The notes: generated by a model from the letters alone, not told the origin. DNA of 22,805 nt from Bacteroidales bacterium (GCA_017508895.1 JAFWRA010000170.1:1-22805), one strand, 5' to 3'; positions 1 through 8,476 are shown, counted from the first letter of the stretch. Numbers and translations are program-made.

Positions 1-1302
1 GAAGATGGTGCTTTCTAAGCGTTTCTCGTGGCTGGTGTTGAGGTGGATGCGGCAGTCACGGAGCTTGCGGTTGTTGAGGCTGACCTTCTTGGCGCTCTCA
101 CGTGCGGCTTTCTTGATGCCAGCAATCTCCTTACGCTCCTTCTCGTTGGCTTGGATCTTGGCCTGCAACACGCTGACGGTCTCAGGGTTCTTGTGCAGGT
201 AGTTGTCCAAGTGGCGTTTCAGGATGTCGAAGACGTAGGTCTTGAGGAAGGGACTGTCGTTGGTGCCATCGGGATTGTTAGGCGCGAGGTGGGTGGAGCC
301 GAGTTTGGTCTTGGTCTGTGCCTCAAACACAGGCTCTTGTATGCGGACACACAAGGCACAAATCAAGCCCTGTCGGATGTCGGCAGGCTCGTATTCCTTT
401 TGGTAGAACTCGCGCACCACGCGGGCGTAGCCTTCGCGGAAGGCCGACTGGTGTGTGCCGCCTTCGGTGGTGTGCTGGCCATTGACAAACGAGTAGAAAT
501 AGTCGCTCGACTGCCCGTTCACGTGGGTGAAAGCGGCTTCAAAGTCACCATCCTTGATGTGGATGATGGGGTAGAGGCCTTCGCCTTCCATGTTGTTCTG
601 CAACAGGTCAAGGAGGCCGTTTTTTGAATAATAGCGTTTGTCGTTATAAATCAGGCTCAAACCACGGTTGAGGTAGGCGTAGTTCCACACGCGCTTCTCA
701 ATGTACTCATCCACATAGTGAAAGTTACCGAACAAAGCAGAATCCGGGATGAACTCAGTGAGTGTTCCTGTGTCACCATCGAACGGGATGATCCCTGAAT
801 CATTAATCAACTTTCCCTGAGCAAACTCCACAATCCTCGTCTTGCCTTCGCGGATAGACTGCACCCTGAAATAAGACGAAAGCGCGTTGACAGCCTTGGT
901 ACCGACGCCATTCAAGCCGACCGATTTTTGGAAGACCTTGCTGTCGTATTTTGCACCAGTATTTAGCTGTGATACGGCCTCTTTCAGTTTGCCCAACGGG
1001 ATGCCACGGCCATAGTCGCGGATGCTGACTTTCTTTTCGGCCTTATCCACCTTGACTTCGATTTTCTTGCCGAAGCCGGAGGTGAACTCGTCGATGGAGT
1101 TGTCAATCACCTCTTTGATAAGCACATAGATGCCGTCGTCTTGCGAGGCACCGTCGCCGAGTTTACCGATATACATACCCGGACGGCGACGGATGTGCTC
1201 CATGTCCTCAAGATGGACAATGCTGTCGTCGTTATAGTTTTCAGTGGTAGGAATAGGGTCGCTATCTTGTGTGAAGATGTCGTCTTCGATGATTTCGCTC
1301 AT
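1..1302 (-). CDS. parE: DNA topoisomerase IV subunit B (ParE), 5' part; C-terminus outside the window
   Basis: Reads as 434 codons from an ATG at 1302 down to base 1 with no stop, so about the last third of a roughly 620-650 residue protein is missing. The GHKL ATPase signatures are all present: RRRPGMYIG (38-46), EVIDNSIDEF with the Mg-binding Asn68 (64-73), DYGRGIP (96-102) and the ATP-lid glycine motif GLNGVGTKA (129-137). The transducer region follows, including VNGQHTTEGGTH. The insertion GKLGDGASQDDG after MYI is the ParE pattern of Bacteroidota rather than their GyrB pattern. With ParC it forms the type IIA topoisomerase that decatenates daughter chromosomes using ATP. A TACCTTTG box lies 17 bases upstream of the ATG, so it probably has its own promoter in the 36-base gap after the flippase. 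Very confident on family, confident on ParE over GyrB. Confidence 0.95.
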   Translation of the reverse strand, partial: MSEIIEDDIFTQDSDPIPTTENYNDDSIVHLEDMEHIRRRPGMYIGKLGDGASQDDGIYVLIKEVIDNSIDEFTSGFGKKIEVKVDKAEKKVSIRDYGRGIPLGKLKEAVSQLNTGAKYDSKVFQKSVGLNGVGTKAVNALSSYFRVQSIREGKTRIVEFAQGKLINDSGIIPFDGDTGTLTEFIPDSALFGNFHYVDEYIEKRVWNYAYLNRGLSLIYNDKRYYSKNGLLDLLQNNMEGEGLYPIIHIKDGDFEAAFTHVNGQSSDYFYSFVNGQHTTEGGTHQSAFREGYARVVREFYQKEYEPADIRQGLICALCVRIQEPVFEAQTKTKLGSTHLAPNNPDGTNDSPFLKTYVFDILKRHLDNYLHKNPETVSVLQAKIQANEKERKEIAGIKKAARESAKKVSLNNRKLRDCRIHLNTSHEKRLESTIF

Positions 1303-1319
1303 AAAAGTGGATTTGGTTG

Positions 1320-1327
1320 CAAAGGTA
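1320..1327 (-). promoter_or_regulatory. -7 promoter box of parE
   Basis: Minus-strand TACCTTTG matches the Bacteroidota consensus TAnnTTTG exactly and lies 17 bases before the parE ATG, giving a predicted leader of roughly 10-12 bases. No convincing TTTG -33 element is visible at the usual distance, and that stretch lies in the end of the flippase gene. Confidence 0.6.
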
Positions 1328-1338
1328 CGAAAAAAACA

Positions 1339-2622
1339 TCAGAAAACACCTTTAGTGGTTGTTTTCACCCATTCCCAATCTTCACGATTGGGAATCAATT
1401 GTGACAACCGACTCCCCGTTTGTTTGTGGAACACAATCCATTGATAAACGAACAAAGCCGAGTAAGTCAGTGTAGTGGTGATGGCTGCGCCTCGGATACC
1501 CAACAAAGGAATCAGGATGAAAGCAGAGACAAGAGTAACCGAAAGACCTATAAGCGAGGCGTAGAGGTTGTATTTCGGTTTGCCTGTGCCGGAGAAATAG
1601 TTGGCCAAAACGGTATGCGCTGAGAAAAACACGATACCAGGCGACATCAGCAGAATGACGGGACGGATATCAGCAAACTCTTCCGAGAATAACAGCTCAA
1701 AAAAAGATGTAGGGAGTAGGCAGATTACTAACAAAGCAGTGAACGTCAGCATAATTGAGATCTTCATAAAACGAAGTGTGAGTTGCGAGGCGCGTCGGTC
1801 GTTTTCGGTATTGCTTAGTGCTGAGAATTCCACCAAACCTATGCTATATCCGACTATATTCACACCTTCTGTAACTTGAGTACCTGAGGCATAAACACCT
1901 ATGGATTTCTCGTCACAGTGCGTGTTCAACAGATAGAGGCTCAAGCGTTTGTTCAAGGTACTGACCAAGGTCGAGAGTTGCATGAAAGCACCGTAATGGA
2001 GCATTTCCTTCATGGTGCCTTTAATAGGTTCGCGTTCTTCGCGTTTTAGACTTGGGAAGAGCAGTATCCAACCAATAAGGGTGGCCAAACTATAGCCACA
2101 AAGCTGAGAGTAGAGTAGGGCTTTCGCCGTCCTCAGGTTCATGGCGAAAATCAATACGGCCATCATTGAGACCTGTGTGAGTATTTGTATGAGAAACAAC
2201 CAATTAAAAGTACCGACCTTCTCCTTCCCCAAAAAATGGTTCAAATTAAACTCGTGCAGGCTATAGACGAAAGTCATCAGCAAAACAAGCCAGGCATAGC
2301 CTTCAGGAACAATGGCGTGGTAAAAATCGGGAAATAAATGTAAAATTTTGAAAAACAAGAGGTAAATCAGCATCACGAAGGCAATCCAGCTGTAAGAAAT
2401 CTTCATCAGCGTGGCAAGTTTCTTTCGAGGCGTGAAATACACCAGTCCACTGCCAGCAATGAGTTCGATGCCTATTAATAAAAAGGTGATGTCCGTCTGG
2501 GCAATGAAAGCCTTTCCCCATTCAACAGCGCCAAGTAATTTGGTACCCATAATGAGGGTGGCCAATTGCGTCAGCACATTGACCGCTCTTGCCGCTCCCG
2601 TTCCCAGTATTTTTTTGAACAT
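1339..2622 (-). CDS. Wzx-like polysaccharide/oligosaccharide flippase family membrane protein
   Basis: A 427-residue very hydrophobic protein with about twelve predicted membrane segments. It starts MFKKILGTGAARAVNVLTQL, a pattern typical of the MATE/MOP superfamily polysaccharide transporters (Wzx, RfbX): an amphipathic start, then a conserved first helix with GTKLLG. The later segment GTGKPKYNLYASLIGLSVTL is the characteristic loop and helix of the C-terminal half. Members move lipid-linked oligosaccharides across the inner membrane. It is shorter than common 14-helix Wzx proteins (about 480 residues). No glycosyltransferases or other polysaccharide genes adjoin it, so the substrate cannot be inferred. 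It lies 36 bases upstream of parE on the same strand and has its own -7 box. Family assignment is good; exact role unknown. Confidence 0.8.
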   Translation of the reverse strand: MFKKILGTGAARAVNVLTQLATLIMGTKLLGAVEWGKAFIAQTDITFLLIGIELIAGSGLVYFTPRKKLATLMKISYSWIAFVMLIYLLFFKILHLFPDFYHAIVPEGYAWLVLLMTFVYSLHEFNLNHFLGKEKVGTFNWLFLIQILTQVSMMAVLIFAMNLRTAKALLYSQLCGYSLATLIGWILLFPSLKREEREPIKGTMKEMLHYGAFMQLSTLVSTLNKRLSLYLLNTHCDEKSIGVYASGTQVTEGVNIVGYSIGLVEFSALSNTENDRRASQLTLRFMKISIMLTFTALLVICLLPTSFFELLFSEEFADIRPVILLMSPGIVFFSAHTVLANYFSGTGKPKYNLYASLIGLSVTLVSAFILIPLLGIRGAAITTTLTYSALFVYQWIVFHKQTGSRLSQLIPNREDWEWVKTTTKGVF

Positions 2623-2642
2623 ACTATCTCCCTTAGAATCTG

Positions 2643-2650
2643 CAAAAATA
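2643..2650 (-). promoter_or_regulatory. -7 promoter box of the flippase gene
   Basis: Minus-strand TATTTTTG is an exact TAnnTTTG match, 20 bases before the flippase ATG at 2622. The 106-base gap 2623-2728 separates this gene from the divergent esterase gene, for which no clear box was found. Confidence 0.6.
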
Positions 2651-2728
2651 CAAAAAAAGGATATGCCTAAAATCTGAATTAAAAATTGGTTGATACAATA
2701 AGGACAAAAGTGCCACGTTATTTCCTTT

Positions 2729-3679
2729 ATGAGAAAAATATTGCCCCTTTTATTATTCCTTTTGCCGTTGTTCGCTTCGGCCCAACAGCTGATAGCTCAT
2801 CGCGGCTGTATCAAGGATGGTTATGATTTTTGGCTTTATGTTCCAGAGGATTACGACCCCAATGAGTATTCGAAACCTCTGATATTGTTTCTACATGGAA
2901 GGACATTGTGTGGAGATGACTTGAATAAAGTACGTAACTATGGGTGCATCAATGCGGTTGAACGAGGCGTAGGGATTGATGCTTTGATTGTTGCTCCCCA
3001 AGCTCAAGGTGCTTGGAATCCACAGAAATTACACGAGGTTTACGAATGGGTGAAAACGCATTACAACATCAACACAAGACGGTTCTATGTAATCGGGATG
3101 AGCATGGGTGGCTACGGTACTTTGGATTATGCGGCCACTTATCCAAACGAGGTGGCTGCAGCTATGGCCATGTGTGGTGGAGCTACAGTGAAAACGCTTT
3201 GTGGATTGAACGAGGTTCCCTTATGGATTGTTCATGGCACTGCCGATGCTGCTGTTTCTGTTAACTGCTCACAACGCGTTGTGGATGAAATGTGCGCCTG
3301 TGGTGATACGAGTAGACTCATTTTTAGTAAGATGAAAGGCGTTAACCACACCCGATTGGCACGTGTTTTCTATCTTGATCAGACCTACGATTGGCTTTTT
3401 TCGCATTCGTTGAGCGACTCGGCAAGAGTGGCCAATAAATCATACACTGTTACAAATGTATTGCTGAAAGATGCGTATGATAATTTGGAGAAGAAGACCA
3501 ACCTGAAGATTATTGACAACAATACAGAGAGCAATAGGAAATACTACACAGTAAAGAAAGGCGACACCCTTAGCAAGATTGCTGTCGAAAACGAAACCAC
3601 GGTTTCCATACTTTGCAAACTCAATAAGATGAAGAAAACCGACAAATTAAGGGTCGGAAGAAAAGTCAGAGTAAAATAA
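2729..3679 (+). CDS. Secreted alpha/beta-hydrolase (esterase-like) with C-terminal LysM domain
   Basis: A 316-residue protein with a clear signal peptide (MRKILPLLLFLLPLFASAQ). Residues about 20-235 form an alpha/beta-hydrolase of the secreted esterase/phospholipase-carboxylesterase type. Visible features are an oxyanion strand LILFLHGR, nucleophile Ser125 in GMSMGG, likely acid Asp173 in HGTADAAV, and His207 in GVNHTRL. The last 45 residues (272-316) are one LysM repeat (YYTVKKGDTLSKIA... to the end), which in known proteins binds peptidoglycan or other GlcNAc polymers. The protein is therefore probably periplasmic or surface-associated and tethered to the wall. The substrate cannot be told from sequence; candidates are acetyl or feruloyl esters on polysaccharides, or acetylated peptidoglycan. 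Transcribed alone, divergent from the flippase, and closed by the terminator at 3696-3730. Confidence 0.85.
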   Translation: MRKILPLLLFLLPLFASAQQLIAHRGCIKDGYDFWLYVPEDYDPNEYSKPLILFLHGRTLCGDDLNKVRNYGCINAVERGVGIDALIVAPQAQGAWNPQKLHEVYEWVKTHYNINTRRFYVIGMSMGGYGTLDYAATYPNEVAAAMAMCGGATVKTLCGLNEVPLWIVHGTADAAVSVNCSQRVVDEMCACGDTSRLIFSKMKGVNHTRLARVFYLDQTYDWLFSHSLSDSARVANKSYTVTNVLLKDAYDNLEKKTNLKIIDNNTESNRKYYTVKKGDTLSKIAVENETTVSILCKLNKMKKTDKLRVGRKVRVK

Positions 3680-3695
3680 GCGATGCATAATAGGG

Positions 3696-3730
3696 AAACA
3701 GCCCGTCAAACTAGATTTGGCGGGCTGTTT
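3696..3730. terminator. Bidirectional terminator between esterase and sugar permease genes
   Basis: Arms 3697-3710 (AACAGCCCGTCAAA) and 3716-3729 (TTTGGCGGGCTGTT) form a 14-base-pair stem with one wobble pair around a CTAGA loop. It is followed by a short T run on the plus strand and has an A run on the other side. It sits in the 71-base gap between two convergent stop codons, so it can serve both genes. Confidence 0.8.
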
Positions 3731-3750
3731 TCGTTATGAAAAAAATAAGA

Positions 3751-5052
3751 TTATTCTACCGGAATGTCCTTGTTGACGTTCTTCGAACCCCAGAGGGCGT
3801 AGAAGAGTAGGAAGGCGAGGCCAATGACGATCACCCAGTAACTCTGGAGGTAACCAACACCACCCAAGCCGTCGACTATGGCGTTCTGGAGCAGAGGCAG
3901 GATACCACCGCCGCAAACCAATGCCATGAAGATACCTGAAGCCTTTTCTGTGTACCTGCCAAGACCTTCAACAGCAAGGTTGAAGATGCCGCCCCACATC
4001 ACCGAAGTGCAAAGACCGATGCAGACGAGGAATGCTGCATTAAGAGGGATATTCACCATGCCGAAGCCGTGAGCACCGTTGAAAGCGGGGAACTTGACCA
4101 TCGTGGAGGGTCCAAACATGGCCAACAGGGTAAGAATGATGCCGATAGCTGACACTACTGTAAGCATCAATTTGGCCGACACTTTACTGCCGACGATGCC
4201 ACCGATCAGACGACCAATGAGCATCAGGAACCAATATGTGGCAGCCACCGAACCAGCAATGGCCTCGGCGTTGACACCGCTTCCCAACACATTGAGTTCG
4301 GGGTTCTGGAGCCATTTGTTCAAAACATTCGGAATGCCCACCTCGACACCGACATAGATGAAGATGGCAATAGCACCAAGCACGAAGTGACGGAAGGCCA
4401 TGGGACCCTTGCCCCTTTCCACTTGTTTGACGGCGTCTTTATTCTGCTCGTTTTCCGGAATCTTGGTCATTAGGATGACGATAAATGCAAAGGCAAAGAT
4501 ACCCAAAGCGGTGTACATCAACGGGAAGACATCACTAATCTTAGCATCAACGATGCTGGGGATAAGCAAACCCGTGATGATGATGACGGCGGTACCACAC
4601 AACGAGTTGAAGGAACCTCCAATCTGAATGAGTTGGTTGCCTTTGTTACCGCCACCGCCCAAACGATTCAACATCGGGTTGACCACAGTGTTGAGCAGGC
4701 ACATGCTGAAGCCCGCCACGAAAGCGCCGAGGAGATAGACAGCGAAGCTGCCAAAGACACCCGATAACGTCTGGATACCGACACCGATGAAGCCTACAAT
4801 GACAGCGATGAGTGCGGTCTTCTTATAACCTCTCTTTTGGAGCAAGTTGCCAGAAGGAATGCCCATCACAGCGTAGGCAATGAAGTTGGCAAACACGCCC
4901 AAAGTACCTTGCCAATTGGGGATGTTGAACTGGTTCTTCAAGATGTCGCCCATGGGGGAAGCCAGGTTGGTGACGAACGAAATCATTCCGAACAGGAGAA
5001 TCATGACTATGATCGGGATGAAGTAGTTCTGTTTTTTTACGGTTGTTTCCAT
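3751..5052 (-). CDS. FucP/GluP-family MFS sugar permease, probably glucose/galactose:H+ symporter
   Basis: A 433-residue major facilitator protein with about twelve membrane helices. The N-terminal SFVTNLASPMGDILKNQF, the helix NPMLNRLGGGGNKGNQ and the segment GGSFNSLCGTA are FucP/GluP (fucose or glucose/galactose) transporter patterns. It is the last gene of the minus-strand run galK, nucleotidyltransferase, galM, permease, which suggests galactose (possibly with glucose) as substrate; such permeases accompany galK and galM in other Bacteroidota. It starts 28 bases after the galM stop, across an AT-rich repeated tract. In the family it is often called gluP; the symbol is left blank because specificity is inferred from context only. 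Transcription should end at the hairpin at 3696-3730. Confidence 0.88.
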   Translation of the reverse strand: METTVKKQNYFIPIIVMILLFGMISFVTNLASPMGDILKNQFNIPNWQGTLGVFANFIAYAVMGIPSGNLLQKRGYKKTALIAVIVGFIGVGIQTLSGVFGSFAVYLLGAFVAGFSMCLLNTVVNPMLNRLGGGGNKGNQLIQIGGSFNSLCGTAVIIITGLLIPSIVDAKISDVFPLMYTALGIFAFAFIVILMTKIPENEQNKDAVKQVERGKGPMAFRHFVLGAIAIFIYVGVEVGIPNVLNKWLQNPELNVLGSGVNAEAIAGSVAATYWFLMLIGRLIGGIVGSKVSAKLMLTVVSAIGIILTLLAMFGPSTMVKFPAFNGAHGFGMVNIPLNAAFLVCIGLCTSVMWGGIFNLAVEGLGRYTEKASGIFMALVCGGGILPLLQNAIVDGLGGVGYLQSYWVIVIGLAFLLFYALWGSKNVNKDIPVE

Positions 5053-5090
5053 AGATATTTGAGATTTAAAGATTTAAGATTCAAAGAATT
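5053..5090. repeat. AT-rich tract of repeated GATTTAAA-like words
   Basis: The galM-permease junction contains consecutive GATTTAAA, GATTTAA, GATTCAAA and GAATTGAAA words. The tract overlaps the galM stop codon and runs to a few bases before the permease ATG. A similar tract lies at 16208-16236. Function unknown. Confidence 0.6.
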
Positions 5091-6136
5091 GAAAACTTGA
5101 AAATGATTGTTTCGTTGTATTCTTCGCCTGAACGCAAGAAGGTGTTGGGAAAGTTGGGTTTGTTGGGCGAATCGGGGAGGGCCTGGCACTCCAAAGCGAC
5201 TCCCGAGTAATCCTCATAGATGTGACCATTCTTGCCCTTTGGACAACCTGAAAGCCAGTTGCCAGTATAGACCTGCACACCAGGCTGGGTAGTATAGATT
5301 TTCACCATACGTCCCGCGCCTTCGTGCGAGAGCTCGGCAGCAAGGCAGAGTTTGTCTTTTTCAACGTCGTCGATGACCCAACAGCTATCGTAGCCTTTAC
5401 CATTGATGAGGTCGGGGAAAGGCTCTTTGATGTCGCGGCCAATGGGTTTTGCAATCGTGAAGTCCATGGGAGTATTGGCCACGGATGCCATTTCGCCTGT
5501 GGTAATCAGCTCGTTGGTGGCGGGCAGGAAACGCGAGGCGTTCAGTCTCAGGTTGTGGTCGAGTATATTGCCGTTGCCTTCGCCTTTTAGATTGAAATAG
5601 GTATGGTTGGTCAGGTTGACGATAGTGGTGTCCGACGAATAGGCACAGAGGCGGATGTTCAGCTCGTTCTCATCGTTGAGGGTATAGTACACCTTCGACA
5701 CCAGCTCGGCAGGATAACCTGCCTCGCCATCGGCACTGAGGTAGGTGAAAACCACGCTCTCGCCATTAATGCGACTGGCCCATTTCTGGTTGGCGAAGCC
5801 GATGCTGCCTCCATGGAGGTGATGTTTTCCATCGCCGGTATTGATTTCAAGCTGGTATTCCTTATCGTCAATCTTGAAGCGGCCGTTGGCAATGCGATTG
5901 GCGAAACGCCCAGGCGTTTTGCCTGCACAGGGCCCGTCACCATAGTAATCAGTGGCATTGGGGTAGCCAAGCACGATGTCGTCCATGTGGCCGTTGCGGT
6001 CTGGCATGACAATGCTCACAATGCCCGCGCCGATGTCGCTCAACTGCACCTTCACACCGTTGGCATTGGTCAGTGTGTAGAGCTTGATGTCTTTATTGTC
6101 AGGAGTTTTACCCCAGGTTTTTACTTCGATGTTCAT
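5081..6136 (-). CDS. galM: Aldose 1-epimerase (galactose mutarotase)
   Basis: A 351-residue protein that interconverts alpha and beta anomers of galactose (and glucose), supplying the alpha form used by galactokinase. Family signatures are complete: PGRFANRI (76-82), KHHLHGG with His108, NHTYFNL with the catalytic His178, Asp250 in GYDSCW, and the catalytic Glu316 in GVALECQ. The length matches single-domain GalM. No signal peptide is seen, so it is probably cytoplasmic. It lies between the nucleotidyltransferase gene (upstream, separated by a long hairpin) and the permease gene. The last few codons fall in an AT-rich repeat, so the extreme C-terminus (FKFSIL) may have been shaped by that element. 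Confident. Confidence 0.95.
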   Translation of the reverse strand: MNIEVKTWGKTPDNKDIKLYTLTNANGVKVQLSDIGAGIVSIVMPDRNGHMDDIVLGYPNATDYYGDGPCAGKTPGRFANRIANGRFKIDDKEYQLEINTGDGKHHLHGGSIGFANQKWASRINGESVVFTYLSADGEAGYPAELVSKVYYTLNDENELNIRLCAYSSDTTIVNLTNHTYFNLKGEGNGNILDHNLRLNASRFLPATNELITTGEMASVANTPMDFTIAKPIGRDIKEPFPDLINGKGYDSCWVIDDVEKDKLCLAAELSHEGAGRMVKIYTTQPGVQVYTGNWLSGCPKGKNGHIYEDYSGVALECQALPDSPNKPNFPNTFLRSGEEYNETIIFKFSIL

Positions 6137-6144
6137 ACTGTTTC

Positions 6145-6238
6145 AAATTCGGAATGTGGAATGCTGAATGCTGAATGAGGGCAAAGCCCCGGCATCGCAT
6201 TGCGACATTCTGCATTCAGCATTCATAATTCCTAATTC
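6145..6238. repeat. Long imperfect hairpin with GAATGCT-word arms
   Basis: Arms 6145-6177 and 6206-6238 match at 27 of 33 positions when one is reverse-complemented. Each arm is a run of GGAATGT/GAATGCT words of period 7. The 28-base apex contains two small hairpins, GGGC-AAA-GCCC (6179-6189) and TCGCA-T-TGCGA (6195-6205). The right arm overlaps the stop codon and last codon of the nucleotidyltransferase gene; the left arm ends about 9 bases before the galM ATG. It is not followed by a T run. Confidence 0.8.
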
Positions 6239-7137
6239 CATAAGTTATTCGGATAAACGCCTTTCTCAATCAGTTCACGAATCTTCCTCATCACCTCGGG
6301 TTTGTCTTCCTTGTAGGTCACGCCGAACCAAGAGGCGTTGCTCGACAGCACCTTCAGCTTGGCTGATCCGTCGTGGATGCTCTGGTTGACCATCAACGGG
6401 ATGAAGAACTCCGCCTTGATGTTGGTCTGGGCAGGGCCTTTCAAGAACTCGACAAAGCCCTTCTCGGAGTAGGCGAAGAAGTCAGGTGTGAAGCCGAAGA
6501 AGTTCATCGAAACGAGTGAATCCATGTCCAGCGGATGCGAACCCGTCTCGTCGGTGTATGCTGCGCCGCCGTCTTCGGTGTGACCGATGGCCGTGCGCTC
6601 GACAATGGTCTGAAGATTACCTTCAGCGTCAGCGGTGCAGATGCCGCGACTTACCGTGCCGAAGTCCGACATGGTGTTGCGGAGCTTGTAGGCGACCATG
6701 CTGTAGGCACCTTTCTTACCTTCACATTCCATGAGATATTTTGCAAGCACCTCGTAGGCTTCCTTGCCATAGAAATCATCAGCGTTGATGGCGGCAAAAG
6801 GCTCGTGAATCACGTCCTTGGCCATCAGCACGGCGTGACAAGTACCCCAAGGTTTGACACGTCCTTCGGGAACACTGAAGCCTTCCGGCAGTTTGTCAAG
6901 TGACTGATACACATACTCTACGGGGATGCCGAATTTCTCTGTGTTGTTGACTTTCTTGAAGGCCTCGGCGAAGTCCTCGCGGATGACGAAGACCACCTTG
7001 CCAAAACCAGCGCGCTTGGCGTCGTAAATGGAATAATCGAGGATGGCTTCGTTGTTCGGGCCGACGCCGTCCATTTGCTTCAGGGCACCGTAACGCGAGC
7101 CCATGCCTGCTGCTAAAACTAATAGTGTTGGTTTCAT
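6232..7137 (-). CDS. Sugar-phosphate nucleotidyltransferase, galactose cluster
   Basis: A 301-residue protein from ATG 7137. The frame is open 40 codons further upstream, but that part lacks family character and the nucleotide-binding strand begins directly at MKPTLLVLAAGMGSRYGALK. The glycine-rich GMGSRYG...K motif (11-20) and the metal-binding NADDFYG (118-124) mark a GT-A-fold nucleotidyltransferase of the NTP-transferase family (GlmU, GalU, RmlA relatives). Such enzymes join NTP and a sugar-1-phosphate to give NDP-sugar. It sits between galK and galM, and no galT is in the window. I therefore infer that it may convert galactose-1-phosphate and UTP to UDP-galactose, but specificity cannot be read from the sequence. 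The stop codon lies inside a hairpin arm, so the last residues may vary between relatives. Confidence 0.82.
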   Translation of the reverse strand: MKPTLLVLAAGMGSRYGALKQMDGVGPNNEAILDYSIYDAKRAGFGKVVFVIREDFAEAFKKVNNTEKFGIPVEYVYQSLDKLPEGFSVPEGRVKPWGTCHAVLMAKDVIHEPFAAINADDFYGKEAYEVLAKYLMECEGKKGAYSMVAYKLRNTMSDFGTVSRGICTADAEGNLQTIVERTAIGHTEDGGAAYTDETGSHPLDMDSLVSMNFFGFTPDFFAYSEKGFVEFLKGPAQTNIKAEFFIPLMVNQSIHDGSAKLKVLSSNASWFGVTYKEDKPEVMRKIRELIEKGVYPNNLWN

Positions 7138-7309
7138 TATGTTGAATTGTTGTTTGTTGAATCGTTTAATTGTTGTTTTGAGTTTCCCTTCGGGAATGGA
7201 GTGCTGTTTAGTTGTTACAAGCCGCGGCAAGAACAATTTGCCAATCTCTAACGGCATTGGCCGCCGCTATTAACAAAAACCAAATACTTCCATTCCCCAC
7301 AGAGGAATC

Positions 7310-8461
7310 TTATAATCTCCTAGCACCGTCCGAAATCACCACATCATAAATCTTAGGTTCGTGACCGAATTTGGCGGCAAATTTTTCTTTTGCCGTGGAG
7401 ATGAAGGCATCATACAGGTCTTCTTTCACCAAGTTAATGGTGCAGCCGCCAAAGCCACCGCCCATCACGCGGGAACCGGTCACGCCGCATTCCTTTGCGA
7501 TGTCGTTGAGGTAGTCCAGTTCTTCACAACTCACCTCGTAGAGTTTGCTCATACCGTAGTGCGTGCCGTACATGCGGTTGCCAACGGTCTCATAATCACC
7601 TTTTTCCAAGGCATCGCACACATCGAGGACGCGTTGTTTCTCACCGATGACATATTCCGCCCGCATGTAATCCTCAGCAGGAATCTCCACATCGATTTCG
7701 TTGAGCATGGCCATTGTGGCATCACTCAGATATTTCACTTCAGGATGCTTCTTGGCTATGTGGGCACAGGCGTTCTCACACGACTCACGTCGACGGTTGT
7801 AGGCCGATGATGCCAATTCGTGTTTTACCAAGGTGTCAAGAAGCACGACTTTGTAACCCTTTGGGTTGAAAGGATAATACTCAAATTCCATCGTGGCACA
7901 GTTGAGGCGCATCAGGTGACCCGCCTTACCGAAGAGCGAGGCAAACTGGTCCATGATGCCACATTTCACGCCGACATAGTTGTGCTCAGTGGCCTGACCG
8001 ATACGTGCCAACTCGAACTTGTCAATGCCGAGGTTCAGCAACTCATTGAGTGCGAAGGCAAAAGTGCTCTCCAAGGCTGCCGACGACGACATTCCCGCGC
8101 CAATCGGCACATTGCCGTAAAACACAGTATCGAAGCCTTCGAGCTTGTAGCCTCGCTTGATGATTTCGCGACACACGCCAAAGATGTAGTTGGCCCAGTG
8201 GATTTGAGGGTTGTCTTCCTCGTTCAGGCCAAACTCGCGGTAGTCCTCCTTGTCGATGGAGTAGGCACGCACCTTGTCCGTCCCGTTGAGGCGGATGCAA
8301 GCGTAGATGCCCGAATCAATAGCCCCCGGAAAAACGAAGCCGCCGTTGTAGTCAGTGTGTTCGCCGATGAGGTTGATGCGTCCAGGCGATGTGTAGACAA
8401 CGCCCTCATTACCAAAGCGTTGCTTGAAAACAGATTTCAATTCTTCAGTAGTCATATACAT
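7310..8461 (-). CDS. galK: Galactokinase
   Basis: A 383-residue GHMP kinase that phosphorylates galactose to galactose-1-phosphate, the entry step of the Leloir pathway. The galactokinase signature SPGRINLIGEHTDYNGG (25-41), the ATP-binding PIGAGMSSSAAL (119-130), the catalytic Asp171 in GIMDQFAS and the C-terminal MGGGFGGC (333-340) are all intact. The start could be ATG 8461 or, two codons later, ATG 8455 (MTTEEL). It is 62 bases downstream of the AraC-type regulator on the same strand and 172 bases upstream of the nucleotidyltransferase. That 172-base gap (7138-7309) holds only short inverted repeats (7184-7196, 7226-7242) and no gene that I can support. Confidence 0.96.
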   Translation of the reverse strand: MYMTTEELKSVFKQRFGNEGVVYTSPGRINLIGEHTDYNGGFVFPGAIDSGIYACIRLNGTDKVRAYSIDKEDYREFGLNEEDNPQIHWANYIFGVCREIIKRGYKLEGFDTVFYGNVPIGAGMSSSAALESTFAFALNELLNLGIDKFELARIGQATEHNYVGVKCGIMDQFASLFGKAGHLMRLNCATMEFEYYPFNPKGYKVVLLDTLVKHELASSAYNRRRESCENACAHIAKKHPEVKYLSDATMAMLNEIDVEIPAEDYMRAEYVIGEKQRVLDVCDALEKGDYETVGNRMYGTHYGMSKLYEVSCEELDYLNDIAKECGVTGSRVMGGGFGGCTINLVKEDLYDAFISTAKEKFAAKFGHEPKIYDVVISDGARRL

Positions 8462-8476
8462 TCGATTAATTTGGGC

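Noticed and set aside
28..627. 199-codon plus-strand open frame
   Set aside because: Lies wholly antisense to parE, whose GHKL motifs are intact; the hydrophobic Val/Leu-rich product has no domain character.
5603..6178. 191-codon plus-strand open frame
   Set aside because: Antisense to galM, whose catalytic residues are all intact, and ends in the hairpin repeat.
7138..7257. 40-codon N-terminal extension of the nucleotidyltransferase
   Set aside because: Has no family character and runs through the intergenic inverted repeats; the nucleotide-binding strand begins right at ATG 7137.
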